5,307 nt of DNA. It comes from Chitinophagales bacterium. GTDB lineage: Bacteria; Bacteroidota; Bacteroidia; Chitinophagales; Chitinophagaceae. This document shows, piece by piece, positions 1 through 3,857 of this stretch. A program made the position numbers and the translations under genes. The DNA lies in assembly GCA_025355935.1 (NCBI GenBank), contig JANXYS010000533.1:1-5307 (forward strand), written 5' to 3'. The notes under the pieces were generated by a model, which was given only the letters and a program-made list of their open reading frames with translations, was not told where the DNA came from and ran no database searches. The number at the start of each line of letters is the position of its first letter. Position 1 is the stretch's first letter.

Positions 1-105
1 AAAAAAATTATTAATCAATGAGCAAATTTGCGAAGGCAAAGATGCAAAATTCAAATTGTTTAAGTTTTTAGCCAGTGAAGATAAATTTCCCCACTGCGTT
101 AAAAA
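1..105 (-). other. Spacer downstream of rplJ, leading towards the expected rplL
   Basis: This non-coding stretch follows the rplJ stop on the minus strand and runs off the window edge. In nearly all bacteria rplL, encoding L7/L12, comes next, so this is probably the rplJ-rplL spacer, but no rplL codon is visible. Read on the minus strand it is A/T-rich and ends in a T-run at the window edge. It holds a short hairpin (27-40), a 10-bp palindrome GCAAATTTGC (22-31) and a one-mismatch -7-like element CATCTTTG (complement of 37-44). No good -33 element lies at the usual distance, so a separate rplL promoter is possible but unproven. A spacer of at least 105 nt is long for this operon. Confidence 0.6.
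27..40 (-). repeat. Short inverted repeat in the rplJ-rplL spacer
   Basis: On the minus strand this reads TTTGC-CTTC-GCAAA, a perfect 5-bp stem with a 4-nt loop. It lies about 65 nt after the rplJ stop. In enterobacteria the rplL-rpoB spacer carries an attenuator and an RNase III site, and the extra supply of L7/L12 (four or more copies per ribosome) comes mainly from stronger translation of rplL. The hairpin could affect processing or stability, but it is short and has no T-run directly after it, so it is not called a terminator. Confidence 0.25.
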
Positions 106-894
106 CTAGGCTGTAGCCTCATCATCAGCCGGAGAAGCCGCAGCTTTCTTGGCAGCAGGTGTCTCTGGTTCAGTAGCCTCGGCAGTCGCAGCTTCCGGAG
201 CAGAAGATGTTTCTACTGCAGGAGCTTGGGCAGTCGGAGTTTCTGAAGCTGCTGATGTTTCTTTTGCAGGAGCCTCGGCTACCGGCGTCTCTTTAGGAGA
301 CGTTGCTTCAGTAACAGGAGCTTCAGCAGCCGGTGCGGCTGGTTCAGTTTTAGCTTCCTGGGCCGGTTCAGCAGCAGGAGCGTCTGCAGTGGCTTCTTCC
401 GCTTTAGCTGCATCCCTGTTTTGTAATGCACCCAATACACGCTGGATAGGCGATTGTAATAACCCGATCACTTCACCGATCAATTCATTCTTAGTTTTGA
501 TCTGGGTTAAAGCCTTCAGCTGATTATCTCCAACAAATACATCACCGTTAATAAAGGCTGCCTTTAAAACAGGCCTTTCATTATTAGTTTCTTTACGGAA
601 GCCGGTAAGAATCATTGCCGGATCTTTAGGATTTTCGCTGAATAACAACGCGGTTACTTTATGCAAAGAATCGTAAACGCCTGCATATTTTTCCGCATCG
701 ATGCTTTCCAATGCTTTTTTGATAAGGGTATTCTTAGCAACTTTCATTTCAACTTGCTTGCTGAAACAATGGTTACGTAACTTACCGATCTGGGCAACCG
801 TGAGGCTTTCTGTGTCGGTAATGTAGAAATTATTGTACTGTGAAAATTTGCCTTTCAGCAATTCTATCACATCATTTTTTTCCTGTTTTGTCAT
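106..894 (-). CDS. rplJ: Large ribosomal subunit protein uL10 (L10) with long Ala/Pro/Glu/Thr-rich C-terminal extension
   Basis: L10 is the base of the L7/L12 stalk. Its globular N-terminal domain binds 23S rRNA beside L11, and its last helix carries the L7/L12 dimers that recruit translational GTPases. Residues 1 to about 135 are the usual core: the opening resembles MTKxEK, then KVAKNTLIKKAL at 51-62 and the NGDVFVG segment at 116-122. Residues about 137-160 (KNELIGEVIGLLQSPIQRVL onward) form the L7/L12-binding helix. Typical bacterial L10 ends near residue 165-180. This protein runs to 262, adding about 100 residues of Ala, Pro, Glu, Thr and Ser with no aromatic residue and a partly repetitive structure. 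The reading frame is open and uninterrupted, so the tail belongs to the gene. The ATG is preceded by an A/T-rich stretch and no Shine-Dalgarno. It is third in the operon, 38 nt after rplA. Family identity is certain; the role of the tail is unknown. Confidence 0.97.
   Translation of the reverse strand: MTKQEKNDVIELLKGKFSQYNNFYITDTESLTVAQIGKLRNHCFSKQVEMKVAKNTLIKKALESIDAEKYAGVYDSLHKVTALLFSENPKDPAMILTGFRKETNNERPVLKAAFINGDVFVGDNQLKALTQIKTKNELIGEVIGLLQSPIQRVLGALQNRDAAKAEEATADAPAAEPAQEAKTEPAAPAAEAPVTEATSPKETPVAEAPAKETSAASETPTAQAPAVETSSAPEAATAEATEPETPAAKKAAASPADDEATA
157..348 (-). repeat. Degenerate 48-bp tandem repeat encoding 16-residue units in the L10 tail
   Basis: Residues 183-246 of L10 can be laid out as four consecutive 16-residue units. 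The two central units, SPKETPVAEAPAKETS (199-214) and AASETPTAQAPAVETS (215-230), match at 10 of 16 positions. Their DNA shares GCTCCTGCA followed, after one variable codon, by GAAACATC. The first unit (183-198) keeps the AEAPxxE core and the last (231-246) is the most degenerate. This suggests the tail grew by in-frame duplication of a 48-bp unit followed by drift. Codon use is Ala/Glu/Thr-heavy, which also creates a long artefactual open frame on the plus strand. Confidence 0.6.
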
Positions 895-913
895 AACAAA
901 TATTTTTTATCAA

Positions 914-932
914 CCCGGGCTTTGACTCCGGA
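914..932 (-). repeat. GC-rich inverted repeat in the rplA-rplJ spacer
   Basis: On the minus strand, directly after the rplA stop, TCCGG and CCGGG can pair across a 9-nt loop (four G-C pairs plus one U-G). This is the most GC-rich patch of an otherwise A/T-rich 38-nt spacer and ends 19 nt before the rplJ ATG. In enterobacteria the L10-(L7/L12) complex binds a structured leader before rplJ and represses translation. This spacer is much shorter than that leader, so the hairpin may be only a small translational control element, an RNA-processing signal, or chance. Confidence 0.3.
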
Positions 933-1622
933 TTAGTTTTGAACAGATTTAGTATCAACCATGATGCCCGGGCTCATTGAGCTGGCCATACTAACGCCTC
1001 TCAGGTATAAACCTTTCGACGTAGCTGGTTTTAATTTGATGATAGCATTGATGAATTCCTGTGAATTCTCAACAAGCTTTTCGGGGGTAAAACTTACGCG
1101 GCCGATAGAAGCATGAATGATTCCAACTTTATCAACTTTAAAAGCGATTTTACCTCCTTTCAGGTCATTAACTGCTCCTGCAACATCATTTGTTACTGTA
1201 CCTGTTTTTGGATTTGGCATCAGGTTACGTGGACCTAAGACCTTACCAAGTTTACCAATCTTTGGCATAACAGAGGGAGTAGCAACGATTACGTCGATAT
1301 CTGTCCATCCGCCTTCGATTTTAGTAATATATTCATCAAGACCAACAAAATCGGCACCTGCTGCTGTTGCTTCCGCTTCTTTATCGGGTGTACACAGTAC
1401 AAGAACTTTTTTGGTTTTGCCGGTACCGTGTGGTAAAGAAACCGTTCCGCGAATAGCCTGGTCAGCTTTCTTAGGATCTACTCCTAATTTTACGTGCAGG
1501 TCAACAGAACTGTCGAATTTGGTTGTATTTATTTCTTTAACTAATGAAGAAGCTTCTTTAAGCGTATAAGCTTTGTTGGCGTCAACCTTAGCATTTGCTA
1601 ATTTTCTTTTTTTAGTAATCAT
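933..1622 (-). CDS. rplA: Large ribosomal subunit protein uL1 (L1)
   Basis: L1 forms the mobile L1 stalk on 23S rRNA helices 76-78, which moves with deacylated tRNA as it leaves the E site. In many bacteria it also represses translation of its own operon by binding the rplK leader mRNA. The protein is 229 residues, the normal bacterial length. The N-terminal domain has TKFDSSVDL at 34-42, including the conserved Phe36. The family signature KIGKLGKVLGPRNLMPNPK lies at 121-139 in the mobile domain. The chain returns to the RNA-binding domain with GRVSF (174-178) and KGLYLRGVSMASSMSPG (203-219). The enterobacterial TMG in this last segment is replaced by SMS, which I regard as normal variation. 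It starts 27 nt after rplK with no Shine-Dalgarno and precedes rplJ, so the three genes are almost certainly co-transcribed. Confidence 0.98.
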   Translation of the reverse strand: MITKKRKLANAKVDANKAYTLKEASSLVKEINTTKFDSSVDLHVKLGVDPKKADQAIRGTVSLPHGTGKTKKVLVLCTPDKEAEATAAGADFVGLDEYITKIEGGWTDIDVIVATPSVMPKIGKLGKVLGPRNLMPNPKTGTVTNDVAGAVNDLKGGKIAFKVDKVGIIHASIGRVSFTPEKLVENSQEFINAIIKLKPATSKGLYLRGVSMASSMSPGIMVDTKSVQN

Positions 1623-1649
1623 TTTTAGAAAGTTTATGTAGGTTGACGA

Positions 1650-2096
1650 TTAGTTATTTTCCCATGGAGCTTTTCCATCAACAGTTAATCCCATACTGCG
1701 TGCAGTACCGGCAACCATGCGCATCGCGCTGTTTAGAGTAAAAGCATTAAGGTCGGCCATTTTATCTTTAGCGATCTCTTCAACCTGTTCCCAGGAAACC
1801 TTGCCTACTTTTATGCGGTTAGGTTCTTTACTTCCTTTTGAAACTTTTGCTGCATCCATCAGCTGAACAGCTGCGGGAGGAGTTTTAATAACAAAGTCAA
1901 ATGATTTGTCTGCATACACTGTAATTAATACAGGTAACACTTTACCGGGTTTATCCTGGGTTCTCGCATTGAATTGTTTGCAGAACTCCATGATGTTTAC
2001 ACCTTTTGAACCGAGGGCTGGTCCGATCGGCGGTGCCGGGTTGGCTTGTCCTCCTTTACACTGGAGCTTAACAAAGCCGGTGATTTCTTTTGCCAT
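1650..2096 (-). CDS. rplK: Large ribosomal subunit protein uL11 (L11)
   Basis: L11 binds the 23S rRNA GTPase-associated region (helices 43-44). It contacts EF-G, EF-Tu and release factors and is needed for stringent-factor activation. The protein is 148 residues, against about 141 for E. coli. The N-terminal domain has the proline-rich thiostrepton-region helix (QANPAPPIGPALGSKGVNI, 17-35) and GKVLPVLITVYADKSFDF at 51-68. The C-terminal rRNA-binding domain runs from about residue 73 to 141, with KTPPAA at 71-76 and the helix LNSAMRMVAGTARSMGL at 121-137. A seven-residue tail after VDG is slightly longer than usual. The ATG has a poly-T/A leader and no Shine-Dalgarno. It is the first gene of the operon here and has its own candidate promoter upstream, instead of following nusG as in most bacteria. 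Confidence 0.98.
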   Translation of the reverse strand: MAKEITGFVKLQCKGGQANPAPPIGPALGSKGVNIMEFCKQFNARTQDKPGKVLPVLITVYADKSFDFVIKTPPAAVQLMDAAKVSKGSKEPNRIKVGKVSWEQVEEIAKDKMADLNAFTLNSAMRMVAGTARSMGLTVDGKAPWENN

Positions 2097-2187
2097 TTTT
2101 TAAATGTTTTTGGTGATAACGTTCGGGCAATTGCCAAAACTTCCAAATTCCGATTGCGCGGAACAAATTCTGTAAGAACTAATTTGG
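2097..2187 (-). promoter_or_regulatory. Predicted 5' leader of the rplK-rplA-rplJ mRNA
   Basis: If transcription starts a few bases after the -7 element at 2192-2199, the rplK mRNA has a leader of about 90 nt. It can form several short hairpins. One is TTCCG-CGCAAT-CGGAA (2148-2163, perfect 5-bp stem). Another is an AGTTCT/AGAATT stem around the loop TAC (2167-2181, one G-U pair). The third is the palindrome GGCAATTGCC (2126-2135). In many bacteria L1 represses this operon by binding a leader structure that mimics its 23S rRNA site. I cannot match the L1-binding kernel here with certainty, so that role is only a hypothesis. The last 15 nt before the ATG are unstructured and A/T-rich, typical of Bacteroidota translation initiation. 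Confidence 0.4.
2148..2163 (-). repeat. Perfect inverted repeat in the rplK leader
   Basis: Five paired bases (TTCCG/CGGAA) surround a 6-nt loop, CGCAAT on the transcribed strand. It is the most stable simple hairpin I see in the rplK leader and sits 52 nt before the start codon. It could be part of an L1-binding or other autoregulatory structure. Confidence 0.35.
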
Positions 2188-2211
2188 GCGGCAAAAGTAA
2201 GTAAATTAGTT
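2177..2211. repeat. Perfect 9-bp inverted repeat straddling the rplK -7 element
   Basis: AACTAATTT (2177-2185) and AAATTAGTT (2203-2211) are exact reverse complements separated by 17 bp. The spacer contains the candidate -7 element (2192-2199), and the predicted transcription start lies at the inner edge of the rplK-proximal arm. Arms of this length placed symmetrically around a promoter suit a dimeric DNA-binding protein. Both arms are A/T-rich, so chance cannot be excluded. Because the start falls inside the repeat, the full hairpin would form only in RNA initiated further upstream. Confidence 0.5.
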
Positions 2212-2224
2212 GAAATCTATACAA
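2192..2224 (-). promoter_or_regulatory. Candidate housekeeping sigma promoter for rplK operon
   Basis: On the minus strand TACTTTTG (complement of 2192-2199) matches the Bacteroidota -7 consensus TAnnTTTG exactly. A TTG (complement of 2222-2224) lies 22 bp upstream as a weak -33 element; the usual spacing is nearer 19-21 and the consensus is TTTG. The position, about 95-100 bp before the rplK ATG and in a region with no other gene reading in this direction, supports it. The -7 element is convincing; the -33 assignment is tentative. Confidence 0.45.
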
Positions 2225-2234
2225 GCTAGTTGTA
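2220..2234. repeat. Interrupted palindrome TACAA-N5-TTGTA in the divergent promoter region
   Basis: A perfect 5-bp inverted repeat with a 5-bp centre (GCTAG) lies between the two divergent transcription units and overlaps the weak -33 element proposed for rplK. Its size and placement suit an operator, but no regulator gene is nearby and the arms are short. Confidence 0.3.
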
Positions 2235-2240
2235 CTATTT

Positions 2241-2271
2241 TTTCGTAAAAACGGCCATAACGCTATATTGG
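2241..2271 (+). promoter_or_regulatory. Weak candidate promoter for the small plus-strand gene
   Basis: TATATTGG (2264-2271) differs from the Bacteroidota -7 consensus TAnnTTTG at one position. TTTCG (2241-2245), a poor -33 element, precedes it by 18 bp. Transcription would begin near 2276-2280, about 20-25 nt before the ATG at 2301. The spacing is good and the elements are imperfect. Confidence 0.3.
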
Positions 2272-2300
2272 CACAGAGATAGCTCTCCCAATAGAAAAAA

Positions 2301-2498
2301 ATGCACGACAAATCATCTGCCGCTCATGCGCCAACGGATAAGGATCCTGAAGCTACAGATTTTAAATCCGATGAGCACAAGGCTGACGAGGCCTGGGAAA
2401 AAGAAAAAGACATCGTTTCGGGTGTCAATAAAACCATCGAAAAGAAGCTGGGTGAGGGCGATTTAAAACCCGGCGATATAGAAAATTTTGGCGATTAA
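2301..2498 (+). CDS. Small highly charged hypothetical protein (65 aa)
   Basis: I do not recognise this family. The product is 65 residues with 18 Asp/Glu, 10 Lys and 3 His, no cysteine and one Trp (Trp32). It has no signal peptide or membrane segment, so it is probably a soluble, acidic cytoplasmic protein. Residues 1-26 look disordered. About 28-50 (ADEAWEKEKDIVSGVNKTIEKK) could form an amphipathic helix. The tail ends in GDLKPGDIENFGD. Support for it being real: many codons begin with G or A as in true genes, the ATG follows an A-rich stretch (AATAGAAAAAA) typical of Bacteroidota starts, a weak promoter lies upstream, and the stop abuts the convergent gene exactly. It is divergent from rplK. 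A stress-related or chaperone-like small protein is possible, but no function can be assigned. Confidence 0.7.
   Translation: MHDKSSAAHAPTDKDPEATDFKSDEHKADEAWEKEKDIVSGVNKTIEKKLGEGDLKPGDIENFGD
2495..2498. other. Overlapping stop codons of convergent genes (TTAA)
   Basis: The palindrome TTAA supplies the TAA stop of the plus-strand small gene (2496-2498) and, on the other strand, the TAA stop of the dehydrogenase-like gene (2495-2497). There is no room for a terminator between the genes, and no obvious stem plus T-run is visible at the junction, so the two transcripts probably overlap at their 3' ends. Confidence 0.85.
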
Positions 2499-3772
2499 CG
2501 GGCCTTCGTAATCCGCCAGATACTATTTCCTGCATCGTCAGTCACCAGCATAGCGCCGTCATTCGTAAAAACCATTCCTACCGGCCGGCCATATACCTGG
2601 CTCTTGCGCTCATCCTTAATGAATCCGGTGAGGAAGTCCTGGGGTTTGCCTGAGGGCTTGCCGTTCTTGAAAGGAACATATACAACTTTATAACCCGACA
2701 ATACACTGCGGTTCCATGAACCATGCTGTCCGATAAACATTCCACCCTGATATGCGGAAGTAAGATAGTTTTTAGCATTAAATAGCAAACCAAGTGAAGC
2801 GGTATGGGAGCCCAGGGGAACATCCGGAACCAGTGTTTTTGCCACAAGGTCATTACGTTCATCCTTTCTTCTTGGATCAGGATTTGGCCCAAAATAAGCG
2901 TAAGGCCAGCCGTAAAATCCGCCTCGCTTTACACTGGTAGCATAATCTGGCACCAGCTCATCTCCTAAATTATCCCGTTCGTTCACTGCAGTCCAAAGCT
3001 CATCTGTTCCAGGGGCGAAACCCAAACCTACGGGATTGCGCAGACCTGAAGCAAAAACTTGTTCTCCTGTACCATCGGGGTTTATCTCCAGAATATCCGC
3101 ACGCCGGGTTTCGTGTTCTATTCCATGTTCCGCTACATTGCTGCCGGAGCCCACTGTAACATAAATTTTTGAACCATCTTTTTTCGCAATCAGGTTCCTT
3201 GTCCAGTGATTATTATACCCTCCGGCGGGGAGGTCAAGAATTTTAGTTCCGACCGCAGACATGCTGATTTGGCCAGTTTTATAAGGATACATATAAAGGC
3301 CATCCGTGTTAGCAACATAAAAATGATTATTTAGAACCAACATCCCGAAAGGACGGTTCAGTCCGGTGAGGAAAACCGTTTTAAGCTCCGGAATACCATC
3401 TTTGTTAGAATCGCGAAAAAGCAAGATGGTGTTGCTGCTTTTATCTCGCCGGTTTTTAATACCGGTCGTTTTGGAAAACCCATCTGTTACGGTATTGGCC
3501 ATGGAAACAAACAGATCCCCATTGGGGGCCACGTACATCCACCTCGGATTATCCAGGCTGTCGGCAAACCTGGTAACTTTGAAGCCGGAAGGCGCAACAG
3601 GGGTACGACCAGCAGGCCAACCCACAACTTTTGAATTGTTATTCGCAGAGGTTGTAGCATAAGGCTCAGGTAAACTGAGTGTGTCGGTTTTCGTAATTAC
3701 AGTTGTTTGCTGGCATTTACAAATTTTGCCCACGGCTGTTAATAGCAGGAAGCATAAAAAGGGACGAATCAT
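2495..3772 (-). CDS. Exported sorbosone dehydrogenase-like (PQQ-dependent glucose/sorbosone dehydrogenase fold) protein
   Basis: The protein belongs to the soluble quinoprotein glucose dehydrogenase/L-sorbosone dehydrogenase superfamily, six-bladed beta-propellers that oxidise sugars or aldehydes using PQQ. It is 425 residues, a normal length. Residues 1-15 are a short signal peptide (MIR, then a hydrophobic core ending AVG). Cys18 and Cys20 follow without a canonical lipobox, so periplasmic export is likelier than lipidation. Propeller motifs in order: NPRWMYVAPNGDLFVS (75-90), GLNRPFGM (137-144), NNHWTRN (187-193, with the likely catalytic His189), GSGSNV (208-213), RRADILEINPDGTG (223-236), GLRNPVGLGF (243-252), NERDNLGDE (264-272), GGFYGWPY (284-291), QHGSWNRS (349-356), GRPVGM (395-400) and DDAGNSIWRI (412-421). 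DSNKDGIPE (121-129) resembles a calcium-binding loop. The start was chosen for the signal peptide. The real substrate is unknown, and some relatives may not be enzymes at all. Confidence 0.88.
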   Translation of the reverse strand: MIRPFLCFLLLTAVGKICKCQQTTVITKTDTLSLPEPYATTSANNNSKVVGWPAGRTPVAPSGFKVTRFADSLDNPRWMYVAPNGDLFVSMANTVTDGFSKTTGIKNRRDKSSNTILLFRDSNKDGIPELKTVFLTGLNRPFGMLVLNNHFYVANTDGLYMYPYKTGQISMSAVGTKILDLPAGGYNNHWTRNLIAKKDGSKIYVTVGSGSNVAEHGIEHETRRADILEINPDGTGEQVFASGLRNPVGLGFAPGTDELWTAVNERDNLGDELVPDYATSVKRGGFYGWPYAYFGPNPDPRRKDERNDLVAKTLVPDVPLGSHTASLGLLFNAKNYLTSAYQGGMFIGQHGSWNRSVLSGYKVVYVPFKNGKPSGKPQDFLTGFIKDERKSQVYGRPVGMVFTNDGAMLVTDDAGNSIWRITKAR

Positions 3773-3783
3773 AAAGGAAATTT

Positions 3784-3814
3784 AAAACTTAACGAGCTTG
3801 TGCGATAAAACAAT
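3784..3814 (-). promoter_or_regulatory. Candidate promoter before the dehydrogenase-like gene
   Basis: On the minus strand TAAGTTTT (complement of 3784-3791) matches TAnnTTTG except at the last base. ATTG (complement of 3811-3814) sits exactly 19 bp upstream as a -33-like TTTG variant. The leader would then be only about 5-8 nt, which is unusually short. The gene may instead be read from the upstream transferase gene, so this is tentative. Confidence 0.3.
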
Positions 3815-3831
3815 AAACCTGCCATAATGGT

Positions 3832-3845
3832 TGCTGCCTGCAGCA
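3832..3845. repeat. GC-rich inverted repeat between the two minus-strand genes
   Basis: TGCTGC-CT-GCAGCA is a perfect 6-bp inverted repeat starting 12 nt beyond the stop of the transferase gene. On the plus strand it is followed by TTTTT (3846-3850), the layout of an intrinsic terminator. On the minus strand, which carries the genes, no T-run follows. The loop is very small (effectively 4 nt with a 5-bp stem). It may slow or protect transcript ends, or stop antisense transcription entering the transferase gene. Confidence 0.35.
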
Positions 3846-3857
3846 TTTTTAATGAAA

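Noticed and set aside
37..44. CATCTTTG as an rplL promoter
   Set aside because: It is one mismatch from the -7 consensus, but no -33 TTTG is found at the expected distance, so it is only mentioned in the spacer entry.
149..523. 124-codon open frame on the plus strand, Ala/Ser/Gly/Val-rich
   Set aside because: It is the exact antisense of the Ala/Pro/Glu/Thr-rich L10 tail. The absence of stops follows from the GC-rich Ala codons, and the translation resembles no protein.
1117..1569. 150-codon open frame on the plus strand
   Set aside because: It lies wholly antisense to rplA, whose product is an unmistakable L1 of full length.
1997..2311. 104-codon minus-strand open frame covering the rplK leader
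   Set aside because: It overlaps rplK in another frame and spans the promoter region; the translation lacks domain-like character, and its start lies upstream of the predicted transcription start.
2230..2466. 78-codon plus-strand open frame overlapping the small gene
   Set aside because: It is rich in Arg, Lys and Ser with rare-looking codons, begins within the promoter region, and is out of frame with the better-supported 65-residue gene at 2301-2498.
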